Below the pieces are notes generated by a model that was given only the letters and a program-made list of their open reading frames with translations, was not told where the DNA came from and ran no database searches. Both the position numbers and the translations under genes were made by a program. Below are positions 43,073 through 52,838 of a DNA stretch of 62,090 bases, piece after piece (positions within the stretch are counted from its first letter, which is position 1; every line of letters starts with the position of its first letter). Location of the stretch: the NCBI GenBank assembly GCA_028284905.1, contig JANQQU010000001.1:1-62090 (forward strand). The letters run 5' to 3'. Origin of the DNA: Calditrichia bacterium (GTDB taxonomy: Bacteria > Calditrichota > Calditrichia > RBG-13-44-9 > J075).

Positions 43073-43909
43073 ATGGAATGGAATGTTTCGCCGGAGATAT
43101 TTACGATCGGCATGTTCTCGCTGCGCTGGTATAGCCTGATGTTTATCATCTCCTTTTTGTTGGGCTATTACATTATACAAAAGATCTACAAGGAAGAAAA
43201 CCTTCCTGAAACTTATATGGATGCCCTCTTCTATTATGCCTTTGCCGCGACAATTATCGGGGCAAGATTAGGACACTGCCTTTTCTACGCACCGGATTAT
43301 TACCTCGCCAATCCTTTGGAAATCCTGAAGGTTTGGGAAGGGGGGCTGGCCAGCCATGGCGCGGCGATTGCCTTTCTGATAGCGATTTACATCTATGTCC
43401 AACGCCGGGAAGGGCTTCGCTATCTTTGGGTGTTAGACCGGGTGGTTATCGTGGTGGCGCTGGCAGCATTTTTTATTCGTATCGGAAACTTCTTTAATTC
43501 GGAAATTCTCGGCAAAGCCACTGATGTGCCCTGGGCGGTAAAATTCGTTCGTCTGCAGGAAGGCGGCATGGTGCCGCGGCATCCTACGCAGTTGTATGAA
43601 GCTTTCGCCTATTTGCTCATCTTTCTGTTGCTTTATAAGCTTTACCAGATGCACAAAGGTAAAATTTCCGATGGGTATTTTCTGGGACTGTTTTTAGTGC
43701 TCCTCTTCGGGGTTCGCTTTTTTGTCGAATATTATAAAGAAGTACAGGAACCCTGGGAAAGTGGTCTGCTACTGAATATGGGACAAACATTGAGTATTCC
43801 ATTGGTTGCTATCGGTGCGTACCTGATTTACCGCTCCCGGCAAACAGACCCGCAACCTTTACCGAAACGACCGTCCGCGAAGGCCAGGAAAAAGAAGGCT
43901 CGCCGTTAA
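43073..43909 (+). CDS. lgt: Prolipoprotein diacylglyceryl transferase
   Basis: This integral membrane enzyme attaches diacylglycerol from phosphatidylglycerol to lipobox cysteines, so it serves the many lipoproteins of the window. Seven membrane helices are visible. Signature residues: the Lgt motif RIGNFFNSEILGK at 136-148 (Arg136, Asn139, Glu144) and conserved LASHGAA with His96. The length of 278 residues is normal. AAGGA lies 9 nt before ATG 43073. It is a single-gene unit separated from the neighbouring genes. Confidence 0.96.
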   Translation: MEWNVSPEIFTIGMFSLRWYSLMFIISFLLGYYIIQKIYKEENLPETYMDALFYYAFAATIIGARLGHCLFYAPDYYLANPLEILKVWEGGLASHGAAIAFLIAIYIYVQRREGLRYLWVLDRVVIVVALAAFFIRIGNFFNSEILGKATDVPWAVKFVRLQEGGMVPRHPTQLYEAFAYLLIFLLLYKLYQMHKGKISDGYFLGLFLVLLFGVRFFVEYYKEVQEPWESGLLLNMGQTLSIPLVAIGAYLIYRSRQTDPQPLPKRPSAKARKKKARR

Positions 43910-44080
43910 TAGATATTTAAGTGGCAGTCGCTCCGAAGGAGTGTACAGTCGGCAGTTGCAGTAATATTATTTGGAATGTCAAATTTGTCATGCTAGCGGT
44001 TGTAATCAGCGCTTTTTCACTTTGCATTTCCAGGGCTAGTTCTTTATTTTCCCCTGCCAAATTTTAACAAGGAGATTTCA

Positions 44081-46639
44081 ATGGCCGTTTCCGGGAAACG
44101 CCACCTTTCCCTGCTTTTTCTTGCCTGTTTATTCCTTTCCGGCCCGCAGCTTCGGGCAAATGAACCGGAAGTTATCAAGTTTAGTGAAGATAATATTACC
44201 CCACTCGTACAGCGACAACTGCAGTGGGAAATACCGCGCCGGCAGTGGGTTTTCCTGAACGATGGCTGGTCGATCCGTTACCCGGGAAGCAGCGACGTCA
44301 TTGATGTAACTACTACACCGTTTGCTTTTTTAGGTGGCGAACGGTTGATTTTTGAAAAGAAGTTTGAGCTGCGAAAATCGCCCGGCAGTAACTATGGACT
44401 GCATTTGGGGGAAATTAACGGCGAGGCGACGGTTCGGCTCAACGGCAAAACCCTCCATGAAGGCCTTTGGAATTATCTCCCCATTTCTCTTTCGCCGGAT
44501 GAGAGCCTTTTTCAGGATGGGGAAAATGTCCTGGAAATTGAGCTTTCCCGCGAAAACCGCCGCTTTGGTGATGTGCCGGGATTTTCTGCCATTAACCTCC
44601 CGCGTATCGACACCGGTGTGTTAAATACGGTATATCTGGAAATCCGTCCGCGAAGTCATATTCTTGGGGTAAATACCCGGGGAATAGTGGGAGATTCCGC
44701 CATTAATGTCCAGGGAGAAGTGCTGTTTAACCGTGAATTACCCGCAGCGGCCGGTTATCGTATCCAGGTTGCTTACGTCACCGACAACCGGGTGTTTTTC
44801 AACGGATTTTTTGGCACCAGTCCCGGCTCGGATGATCGCCTGACACTACCCCCCTGGCCAACGCGGGAAAATACTGCCTGGCAACCGGAGGCCCCGACGC
44901 GTTATTGGATAGAAGTAGCGATCGACAGTGCCGGGCAAACCCTGGATCGCACCCGCACACCGTTGGCACTCCGCCGGTTTAGCGCTGATGGTAATGGCTT
45001 CCGCTTGAATGGAGAACCGCTGACGATCAACGGCGTTAATTACGTCTTTCAGAATATGGGCGGTTCCGAGCTCTTTGATCCGGTGTTGGTACGGAAAGAT
45101 CTGGAAGATATCAAGAAACGGGGATTCAACGCCATTCGGGTGATACTACATCCGTTGCCCGAATTGTTTTATCAGATTTGCGATGAAATCGGCCTGCTCT
45201 GTTTTCAGGATCAACCTTTTGTCTACTGGGGGAAATCATCCCTGAATACTTCGGAGCGCTTTCGTCGCTGGCAAGCCTATAATAACCGCCTGATCTATCT
45301 GGCGAATCGCTATAATAGTCTTGCCGCTGCCGGTATGGCTTTTTACCTCGACAACCACGCCAGCGGACAGCAACGCCGGGTAAAAACAGTTGTTGCGGAT
45401 GCCGAGAAGCTCCCACTTGCTACCTATACTTCTTCCCTGTTAAACAGCGCTGCTTTTCAGGATAGCGTCGACTTTCATATCGTCGATATTATTGATCGCC
45501 GCCGCTTTACCGAAAAGATAACTGAGTTAAAAAATGGCGCTGGCGTCGGCATTGCATTGCCGGGGGCCTATACCCGCGCGCTGACTTATCGCATCGATTC
45601 TACTATGGTAACCTCGGACCTGATGCAAATACAAACGATGCATCAGGAAGCTACAAAAATGACTACTTCGCCGGGGCATTTTATCCCTACTTACAGCGAT
45701 TATTATCTTTATTTGCCAGCACTGCAGAACGGGGGCAATGGCCAGCTTTATTTGAACGAAACCGGTCTGGTTAGTGTAGAAAGAATCGCCCGTGATCGTT
45801 CCGGGAGCAATCAAAATATTCAGGAGTTTTCTTCTCCGGCCAATACCGGGGAAACAACCATCCGGGAAGACCGTTCCGCCCATTCTTTCCTCTATATTCT
45901 CATTGGGTTTCTGAACCTGTTTATTTTTCTCATTTCCTACAAACGCTATCGGGTATTTCGCCAGAATCTGATTTACAGTATCAAAAAGCCCCATGGTTTT
46001 TTTGTTAATCTGCAGGAGCGTATTAGTATTCCCATTAAGCAATCCCTATTCCTTTTGCTGGTTATCGCGGTGAATGGGGCGATTATCTACAGTTCCCTGG
46101 CCTATTTTTATCGTAGTCATCTCTTATTTGATTACCTGCTTTCGATTTTCTTTTATACGCCTTGGCTTAAGGAAAGCGTGGTTGGACTGATCTGGAATCA
46201 GCCGGTGTTTATTATGCTGACAACTTTAGCGATTATTATTGGCTACTATTTGCTGGCTTTCCTGGTAAAGCTGATCTCGCTAACCGGGGAAGGACGCGTG
46301 CTTTATAACCAGGCGCTGGCCGCGACAATCTGGGCGTCTTCGCCACTCGTATTCATCTTGCCATTGGGGATTGTTTTATACAGAATGTTGCTGGAATTGA
46401 ATTCTTATTGGATTCTCCTGGGCATACTTTTATATTGCCATGTTTGGGCGTACCTGCGTTGGGTAAACGGTACCCGGGTGTTGATTGACAGTCTTTACTG
46501 GAAAGTGTTCCTGTTACTAACCCTTTTACTGGGCGGTGGCATTGCGCTTTTTGGCTATTTTTATCAGGATTACTATCACGTTCGGGAGCATCTGGATTTT
46601 GTCTATCAGCTTTATCAGACAAATATTGCCGGACGCTAA
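44081..46639 (+). CDS. GH2-like carbohydrate-binding/barrel protein fused to a membrane domain
   Basis: A signal peptide (1-26) is followed by a glycoside-hydrolase-family-2-like architecture: an N-terminal jelly-roll (GWSIRYPGSSDVIDV; NGEATVRLNGKTLHEG), an Ig-like part, and the start of a TIM-barrel (LTINGVNYVFQNMG; RKDLEDIKKRGFNAIRV; ICDEIGLLCFQDQPF). The pocket position that normally reads DE[I/F]P is DQPF here, and no NE acid/base pair is visible, so catalysis is probably lost. From about residue 603 there are six membrane helices resembling the Yip1 domain. It is the first gene of the operon with smc and GWxTD. AAGGAG lies six nt before ATG 44081. Confidence 0.72.
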   Translation: MAVSGKRHLSLLFLACLFLSGPQLRANEPEVIKFSEDNITPLVQRQLQWEIPRRQWVFLNDGWSIRYPGSSDVIDVTTTPFAFLGGERLIFEKKFELRKSPGSNYGLHLGEINGEATVRLNGKTLHEGLWNYLPISLSPDESLFQDGENVLEIELSRENRRFGDVPGFSAINLPRIDTGVLNTVYLEIRPRSHILGVNTRGIVGDSAINVQGEVLFNRELPAAAGYRIQVAYVTDNRVFFNGFFGTSPGSDDRLTLPPWPTRENTAWQPEAPTRYWIEVAIDSAGQTLDRTRTPLALRRFSADGNGFRLNGEPLTINGVNYVFQNMGGSELFDPVLVRKDLEDIKKRGFNAIRVILHPLPELFYQICDEIGLLCFQDQPFVYWGKSSLNTSERFRRWQAYNNRLIYLANRYNSLAAAGMAFYLDNHASGQQRRVKTVVADAEKLPLATYTSSLLNSAAFQDSVDFHIVDIIDRRRFTEKITELKNGAGVGIALPGAYTRALTYRIDSTMVTSDLMQIQTMHQEATKMTTSPGHFIPTYSDYYLYLPALQNGGNGQLYLNETGLVSVERIARDRSGSNQNIQEFSSPANTGETTIREDRSAHSFLYILIGFLNLFIFLISYKRYRVFRQNLIYSIKKPHGFFVNLQERISIPIKQSLFLLLVIAVNGAIIYSSLAYFYRSHLLFDYLLSIFFYTPWLKESVVGLIWNQPVFIMLTTLAIIIGYYLLAFLVKLISLTGEGRVLYNQALAATIWASSPLVFILPLGIVLYRMLLELNSYWILLGILLYCHVWAYLRWVNGTRVLIDSLYWKVFLLLTLLLGGGIALFGYFYQDYYHVREHLDFVYQLYQTNIAGR

Positions 46640-46700
46640 TTGCGCCACTTTTCGGGGCAGAGATAATAGACTTGTTCGACTAAATGTGAAGTTTTGCTAG

Positions 46701-49700
46701 ATGATTCTAACGCGACTGGAAGTTTTCGGTTTTAAATCGTTTGCACAGAAAGCGGTTTTTAAATTTGACCGCGGCCTCACCGGGGTTATTGGCCCCAATG
46801 GTTGTGGAAAGAGTAATATTGTCGATTCCATCCGCTGGGTGCTTGGCGAACAACGTCCCTCCGCACTGCGTTGCGATCGAATGGAAAACCTGATCTTTAA
46901 TGGCACCGCCACCCGCAAGCCGCTTAGCCTGGCGGAAGTGTCCATGTTTATCGAAAACAACCGCGGCGTTCTGCCTTCCGAATATACCGAATTGAAAATT
47001 ACCCGCCGCTTACACCGTTCCGGTGATAGCGAATACTTGATTAACAATGAAGTTGTCCGCCTGATGGATATCGTCAATCTGTTTACCGATACCGGTATGG
47101 GGGCAGATGCCTACTCGGTTATCGAGCTGAAAATGGTTGAACAGATCCTCAGTGATAATGCCCAGGAACGCCGCCGTCTTTTCGAGGAAGCGGCCGGTAT
47201 TAAGAAATATAAGTCCCGCCGGAAATCTGCATTTAACAAGCTGGATACCACCGAGCAGGAGCTGACCCGCGTCGACGACATTCTTGCGGAAGTTCAAAAA
47301 AATGTCAATTCGCTTGCTCGCCAGGTCGGGAAAGCCCGTCGCTACCACGAGTATAAAGAAAGCCTGCAGGAAAACGAGTTACTGCTTTCCCACCTGCGGA
47401 TTCATTCCTTCAAGAATCAGTTAAAGCCGATCGAAACAGAACTGTCGGAAGTATTGCAGTTGAAAAATTCGCAGGGCAGCGAAATCCATACTCTGGAAGC
47501 ACGCCTGGAAAAGCTGCAGGTTGAATCTGTAGAGAAGGAACAGTTTTTTCGAAAAAAAGCGGCGATTCTTCATCGTAAGGATGATATGATTCAGGAACAG
47601 CAAAAACGCCGGGAGCTGCATCAGCAGCGGGTTGGCTCCCTGGAAGAAGCAACGCGTTCTTATAATAAAGAGATCGAATTTCAACGAGTGAAAATTGAAC
47701 AACTGGACCAGGAAAAAGTGCAGTTGAGTGACCAGATTAATTCAGTCAGAAATGAAATGGCCACCGCCCAGGAACTCTATCGGGACTCGGCGAATAAACA
47801 GCTGAATGCCGAAAATAGTTTTCAGGAAATCCGCGATGAATATCAGCGTTTTGTGCAGATGAACATGCAGGAGCTGCAGCAGTCCGGGCAAGTGAAGCAG
47901 GCCTATCAAAAGATTCAGCTGGAAAAAGACAGTATCAACAATCGTATTTTAAAAAGCGAAAGTGCCCTGGAAAGAGTAAATGCGGATTGTAAAGTCCGCC
48001 GGGAAAACCTGGATACTCTGGAAACAAAGCTGGGCGAGGTCAAGGAAGATCTGGAGATGTATCAGCAGGAGCAGGCGCATCTGGAAAAGCTGATTCAAAA
48101 TCTTCGGGAAACCCAGGAAAACCTGCGTTCGGAAATCAATACAATTGACGGGAAGCTGGAACGAACCCGCAGCCGGAAAGACTTTTTGGAGAACCTGATT
48201 AAAAACTATGAAGGCTTTTCCCAGAGTGTGCAGTACGTGATGTCTAAAAAAGGCGATTACAGTGGCGTCGTCGATACCCTGGCGAATCTGGTAGACTGTT
48301 CCGAGGAATATCGCCCGGCGCTGGAAAGTTATCTCGCGGAAGTTTCCAACTACCTCGTCGTAAAAGAAGTAGAAACTGCTCAGAACATTCTCAGTCATCT
48401 ACGGAGCAGCGAAAAAGGGCGGGTGACCCTGGTGCCGCTCACATTGTTAAATGGCGCAGCGAAAAACCAGACCAGTTTACCGGCAGCAAACGGAAAGAGC
48501 ATGCCATTGATGGATGTGGTTTCCTTTCCCGGCGAATATGACTCGCTTTTCGGTTTCCTCTTTCGTTCGGTGTACGTCGTGCCGGATCTGGATACTGCAA
48601 TCAATATGCGCAGTAACTATCCGGAAGTTACCTATGTTACCCTCGATGGAGAAATTCTTGAGCATTGGGGGAACCTGACCGGTGGTGCGAAATCCAAGCA
48701 AGTTGGATTGATTGGCCGGAAAGAGCAATACGAGAAAACAATCAAACGCTTCGAGGCGCTGCAGTCCGAGTTGGAAGAAAAGAAACAGCAACTGACAGCA
48801 ACAACGACAGAACTGCAGGAACGGGAAGCGAAACGCCAGGAATTTGAGCAATTACAGAAATCTGTTCAACAACAGCTGGTGGATGTGGAAAAGCAGGTTA
48901 GCCGGGAAAGCTACGAAGTAAAGCGTCTGGAAGAAACCGCCCGGGACATCTCCGATGAAATAGCCAACGAAAAAGAGCGCCTGAGCGGTCTGGATGCCCA
49001 GGAAAAACAGCTGTTTCCGGAAATCCGCAAGCTGGACGAAAAAGCAGAAGCCTATAAACGGCAGGAGCAGGAAGCACGGGAGAAACAGCAAGCGGCAGAA
49101 ACTGCCTTAAAATCCGTGACTCAGGAAACGCAAACCCATCAAATTGCCTATCTCAATCTAACTTCCCGGGAAAAAGAATCGGTGCAGAAATCCCAGTTTG
49201 TTGATCAGGGATCGCAGGATGCCCGCCAGTTTATTAATGACCGGGAAAAGCGCGTGCTGGAGAATCAGCAGCAGATTGAACAATTACAAAGTGAACTGAA
49301 GGCTATCCAGGAACAACTGGAAGTGCTCTATAAAGAGCGGGATGCTGCCGAGAAAGAGAAAAATGCCACCGAGAAAGAATTCCAGGAATTGCGCACAACT
49401 ATCCAGGCAATGGAAGGTGAGTTGAAAAAGAAGCAGCGCCTCTGGAACCAGGCCCGGGAGCGTTTGCAGGAGCTGGAACTCCGCAAGAAGGAGATCCAGG
49501 TGAAGCTCTCCACTATTCAGGAGCAGATGAACGAGAAGTATGGCGATGTGGAAAAAGAATTCGACATCAAAGATCTAAATCCGGCGGTGGCGATTCCGGA
49601 TGTGCAGCGGGAGATTGAAAACCTGCGCATTAAGATCGAACGCTTAGGCGATGTTAATCCCTTGGCAATCAAAGAGCATGAGAAAGAAAAGGAACGTCTG

Positions 49701-50237
49701 GATTTTCTCAATAACCAGCGAAATGATTTACTGGAAGCGCGGGATCAGCTGGTAGAAACAATCGAAAAACTTAATACTACGGCGCGCGAGCAGTTCGTGG
49801 AAATTTTCGAAAAAATTCAAATTAATTTCGAACGTGTCTTCCAGGAATTCTTTGATGGTGGACATGCTGAGCTGGTGCTGATCGAAAGTAAGGATCCACT
49901 GGAGGCCAACATTGATATTCAGGTTACCCACAAAGGGAAAAAACTGAATACGCTGACCTTGCTTTCTGCCGGGGAGAAAACCCTGACGGCGATCTCGCTC
50001 CTCTTCGCGATCTATCTGGTAAAGCCTAGCCCCTTCTGTATTCTGGACGAGGTAGACGCCCCGCTCGATGACGTGAATATTTCCCGCCTGACCCAGGCGC
50101 TTCGTCAATTCTCCCGGGATACCCAGTTTATTCTCGTCACCCATAACAAAAAGACCATGGAAGCTGCCGGCAGTTTATACGGGGTAACCATGGAAGAAGT
50201 GGGTGTCTCGAAAGTCGTCTCAGTACGCTTCGATTAA
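46701..50237 (+). CDS. smc: Chromosome segregation protein SMC
   Basis: The 1178-residue protein has the full SMC layout: Walker A GPNGCGKSN at 31-39 and VDSIRWVLGEQRPSALRC downstream, two long coiled-coil arms, a hinge at about 515-640 (around GVVDTLANLVDCSEEY and GGAKSKQVGLI), and the C-terminal head with LSAGEKTLTAISLLFAIY and the Walker B ILDEVDAPLDD. It condenses and separates chromosomes in the cytoplasm with ScpA and ScpB, which are not in the window. The start ATG 46701 has only a weak ribosome site and lies 61 nt after the GH2-like gene. GWxTD follows in 29 nt. Confidence 0.98.
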   Translation: MILTRLEVFGFKSFAQKAVFKFDRGLTGVIGPNGCGKSNIVDSIRWVLGEQRPSALRCDRMENLIFNGTATRKPLSLAEVSMFIENNRGVLPSEYTELKITRRLHRSGDSEYLINNEVVRLMDIVNLFTDTGMGADAYSVIELKMVEQILSDNAQERRRLFEEAAGIKKYKSRRKSAFNKLDTTEQELTRVDDILAEVQKNVNSLARQVGKARRYHEYKESLQENELLLSHLRIHSFKNQLKPIETELSEVLQLKNSQGSEIHTLEARLEKLQVESVEKEQFFRKKAAILHRKDDMIQEQQKRRELHQQRVGSLEEATRSYNKEIEFQRVKIEQLDQEKVQLSDQINSVRNEMATAQELYRDSANKQLNAENSFQEIRDEYQRFVQMNMQELQQSGQVKQAYQKIQLEKDSINNRILKSESALERVNADCKVRRENLDTLETKLGEVKEDLEMYQQEQAHLEKLIQNLRETQENLRSEINTIDGKLERTRSRKDFLENLIKNYEGFSQSVQYVMSKKGDYSGVVDTLANLVDCSEEYRPALESYLAEVSNYLVVKEVETAQNILSHLRSSEKGRVTLVPLTLLNGAAKNQTSLPAANGKSMPLMDVVSFPGEYDSLFGFLFRSVYVVPDLDTAINMRSNYPEVTYVTLDGEILEHWGNLTGGAKSKQVGLIGRKEQYEKTIKRFEALQSELEEKKQQLTATTTELQEREAKRQEFEQLQKSVQQQLVDVEKQVSRESYEVKRLEETARDISDEIANEKERLSGLDAQEKQLFPEIRKLDEKAEAYKRQEQEAREKQQAAETALKSVTQETQTHQIAYLNLTSREKESVQKSQFVDQGSQDARQFINDREKRVLENQQQIEQLQSELKAIQEQLEVLYKERDAAEKEKNATEKEFQELRTTIQAMEGELKKKQRLWNQARERLQELELRKKEIQVKLSTIQEQMNEKYGDVEKEFDIKDLNPAVAIPDVQREIENLRIKIERLGDVNPLAIKEHEKEKERLDFLNNQRNDLLEARDQLVETIEKLNTTAREQFVEIFEKIQINFERVFQEFFDGGHAELVLIESKDPLEANIDIQVTHKGKKLNTLTLLSAGEKTLTAISLLFAIYLVKPSPFCILDEVDAPLDDVNISRLTQALRQFSRDTQFILVTHNKKTMEAAGSLYGVTMEEVGVSKVVSVRFD

Positions 50238-50266
50238 ACGACAATTGTTTTACGCGAAGGACGTTT

Positions 50267-51679
50267 ATGCGAGTCTTTCATCAATTATTTGCAACGGCCG
50301 GTTTACTGAGCCTCTTATTGTTCGGGCTCACTCATCCGGCGAACGCCCAGCCCCGTTTTATTCCGCTAAATGTGGACTATGCCACTTTCAACAATGCTGA
50401 TAACAGTCAATATGTTGAAGTGTATATTTCCATTCGCCAAAATGCCATTTCTTACACCACTGCGGATTCCGGATATGTTGCTAACTTTTCGGCGATTCTG
50501 GATATCCGGGATGGCGAAGGCGCCCGGCAATTTGCCCAGGAACAGCCTTTCCTCAGTCGCATTACCGATCAGCAGGTGATTACGCCAGCAAACGAATTAC
50601 GCCATGTTTTTCAGGCAGAATTAACCCCTGGTAACTATGAAGCAACCGCTACCATCCGGGATAATAATACCGGTGCAAAGGGCGAATATTTGTTGGAGAT
50701 TAAAGTTGATGGTCCGGACAGTACTAATGTTCAGCTGAGCGATATTCAGCTCGCAGCCGGTATCTCGAAAAGTGCTAGCGCTGGCAAGTTTATCAAGAAT
50801 GGATTGCAGGTCGTGCCCAATCCTTCCGGGGTTTTTCATCCCGCTCATCCGGTGCTCTATTACTATCTGGAAGCGTATCAAATGGCCTATGATGCCGAAA
50901 AGTCCGGCAGCTATACTGTCCGTGCGGAAATCGAGAATAATGCCGGGGAAGTGGTGAAATCATTCCCGGATAAAACATCGAAGAAGCCGGGGAGCAGTGC
51001 GGTTATTGTCGGTGGCGGAAATATTATCACTTTACCTTCGGGGCCTCACTTTCTCAATATTCGCTTTACCGACAATGAAAGCGGAGAAACGCTACTGCGC
51101 CGGAAACGGTTTAGCGTTTATAAACCCAGCCAGGAACAGGCCGACCGGATGAGTGAAATGGTGACCAGCTTGATGGCATCTCACTATGCTAAATTCTCTG
51201 AAGAAGAATTGGATGAGGAATTTGCGCAACTGACATACCTCGCCAGTAAAACCGAGAAAGACGTTTTTAAATCCCTCGGAACAGTAGAAAGTAAAGTGAA
51301 TTTTCTGGTGACCTTTTGGCAGGAAAGAGATGAAAACAGGGACACGCCGGCGAATGAGTTTAAAATACAGTATTTTCAAAATTTGAAGTATGCCAATGCC
51401 GCGTTCAAGACAAAACGGAAAGCCGGTTGGAAGACCGACCGGGGGAGAGTTTTTCTGGTCTATGGTCAACCCAGCGACATTGAACGAAATCCTGTTGGCG
51501 GTACACAACGTCCTTATGAAGTCTGGACCTATAATACCCTGGCAGGGGGAAGCATTTTTGTTTTTGCAGATTTGCATGGTTTCGGCGATTATGAGTTGTT
51601 GCACTCAACATATCGTAACGAGCTGAGTCAGCCGAACTGGCGGGAGCAGGTCGGTATCGAGAATAATCTTTCCCAGTAA
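50267..51679 (+). CDS. GWxTD-domain exported protein
   Basis: The 470-residue protein has a signal peptide (1-28, ending THPANAQ). The C-terminal GWxTD domain is clear: AGWKTDRGRVFLVYGQPSDI, then RPYEVWTYNTLAGGSIFVFA and DYELLHSTYRNE. GWxTD proteins occur almost only in FCB-type bacteria; their biochemical role is unknown, though they are usually exported. The N-terminal part (RFIPLNVDYATFNNADNS; ILDIRDGEGARQFAQEQPF) is beta-rich. AAGGA precedes ATG 50267 by 5-6 nt. It follows smc directly in the same operon. Confidence 0.9.
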   Translation: MRVFHQLFATAGLLSLLLFGLTHPANAQPRFIPLNVDYATFNNADNSQYVEVYISIRQNAISYTTADSGYVANFSAILDIRDGEGARQFAQEQPFLSRITDQQVITPANELRHVFQAELTPGNYEATATIRDNNTGAKGEYLLEIKVDGPDSTNVQLSDIQLAAGISKSASAGKFIKNGLQVVPNPSGVFHPAHPVLYYYLEAYQMAYDAEKSGSYTVRAEIENNAGEVVKSFPDKTSKKPGSSAVIVGGGNIITLPSGPHFLNIRFTDNESGETLLRRKRFSVYKPSQEQADRMSEMVTSLMASHYAKFSEEELDEEFAQLTYLASKTEKDVFKSLGTVESKVNFLVTFWQERDENRDTPANEFKIQYFQNLKYANAAFKTKRKAGWKTDRGRVFLVYGQPSDIERNPVGGTQRPYEVWTYNTLAGGSIFVFADLHGFGDYELLHSTYRNELSQPNWREQVGIENNLSQ

Positions 51680-51708
51680 ATTCTAATAATATTCCTCCCA
51701 ATTTCTCT

Positions 51709-51793
51709 GGTTGCCAAACTCCAGTTTGGTAACCCTGTTATGCGCGAAACTGAGTTTCGCAACTAATTGCGTCCCCATCCCGGCTGCCGGGAT
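51709..51793. repeat. Three consecutive hairpins between convergent genes
   Basis: GGTTGCCAAACT/AGTTTGGTAACC (51709-51734), GCGAAAC/GTTTCGC (51744-51760) and ATCCCGG/CCGGGAT (51777-51793). None has a T-tract, but they lie between the convergent GWxTD and HEAT genes, so they may stop or protect both transcripts. Confidence 0.72.
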
Positions 51794-51820
51794 AAGAACA
51801 AGAAAGAGTGGTAGCGGAGA

Positions 51821-52756
51821 TTAATCGTCGGTTTCTTCCGGATCATCAGTTTCCGCATCCATCCCCAAATCATCACTAAGATAGCTTTGAAAGTTTTGCT
51901 GATTCATCAGCTCAATACCGTCTTTGGCAGCTTCCTGGACGAGAGAATTTTCGTGCAGACTGAAATGCTGGAGAATGTCGCCGAGATTGTCAGAAAGGTT
52001 GATGTTGGAAAGGGTGAGAATAGCAAAACGAAGCACTTCCGGATCTTTGTGAGTGAGAATACCCTCGATTGCCCGGGAGAGTTCTCCTGAGCGGGAAGAA
52101 TACGCGGCACTAATGGCCTCTTTGAGAATCGCCACCGGGGTTTCCAGCTGAATGGCCTCAGCGAGTGTTTCGATCCAGTATTGGGGAAATTTCCCCATCG
52201 CATGGAGGGCGATTAATCGGGAAGCCTGTCTTTCACTATGAAAAAATTCAGCGATTTTTTCCCGGATTTCCGGCTGAAAACCAAGATCGGCCAGGGAAGA
52301 TAAGGCCAGTTCCTGCATACTAAGATCGATTTCATCTTCCAGTACATTCAGGAGCAAATGCTTTACGCGAAGGTAGTCCTCTTTCAGTCCGCCGGTTTGA
52401 AATTCTTCCCACTCTTCGGCATCATCCATAAAAGTATCTGCCCCATGGGATTCTTCCAGGCCTTGCATAACGCCTTCGTAGATCACCGTGCTGAGCGATT
52501 GCAATGCTGCTTTGCGGATAGCGACATTGCCATCGGTTTCTGCAATATCGATGACCAGATCGAGGATATTCGGCTCAAACAAACAACCGGTGGCGGCCAA
52601 TGCTGCACCACCGCGAATACGATCATCAAACGAGGTGAGGTGGGTACGGATAAACTCCGCGTTGCCAATGCTATAATCGTTTTCCAGGCGAATTTTTGAG
52701 AGGCGTTCCAGAATTAATTTCCAATCCGGATCCATCTCAAATGGTAATTCGTTCAT
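51821..52756 (-). CDS. HEAT-repeat protein
   Basis: The 311-residue protein is built of helical HEAT-type repeats (DDRIRGGAALAATGCLFEPN; VAIRKAALQSLSTVIYEG; EVLRFAILTLSNINLSDN) and has no signal peptide or membrane segment. HEAT arrays are scaffolds or, in the PBS-lyase group, bilin-lyase-like; no catalytic residue is visible. AAGGAG lies six nt before ATG 52756. It shares strand and a short GCTCATTTG-repeat spacer with the OmpA-like gene downstream. Confidence 0.8.
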   Translation of the reverse strand: MNELPFEMDPDWKLILERLSKIRLENDYSIGNAEFIRTHLTSFDDRIRGGAALAATGCLFEPNILDLVIDIAETDGNVAIRKAALQSLSTVIYEGVMQGLEESHGADTFMDDAEEWEEFQTGGLKEDYLRVKHLLLNVLEDEIDLSMQELALSSLADLGFQPEIREKIAEFFHSERQASRLIALHAMGKFPQYWIETLAEAIQLETPVAILKEAISAAYSSRSGELSRAIEGILTHKDPEVLRFAILTLSNINLSDNLGDILQHFSLHENSLVQEAAKDGIELMNQQNFQSYLSDDLGMDAETDDPEETDD

Positions 52757-52778
52757 TCTAACTCCTTGCGCAAAATAT

Positions 52779-52836
52779 GCAAATGGGCAAATGGGCAGTT
52801 AAGTATTAGTTGCTCATCTGCTCATTTGCTCATTTC
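52779..52836. repeat. GCCCATTTG/GCTCATTTG dispersed repeat, copy 4
   Basis: GCAAATGGGCAAATGGGCAG (52779-52798) and the inverted TGCTCATCTGCTCATTTGC (52811-52829) can form a hairpin. The unit runs to within three nt of the OmpA-like stop codon at 52839-52841. Confidence 0.7.
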
Positions 52837-52838
52837 TC

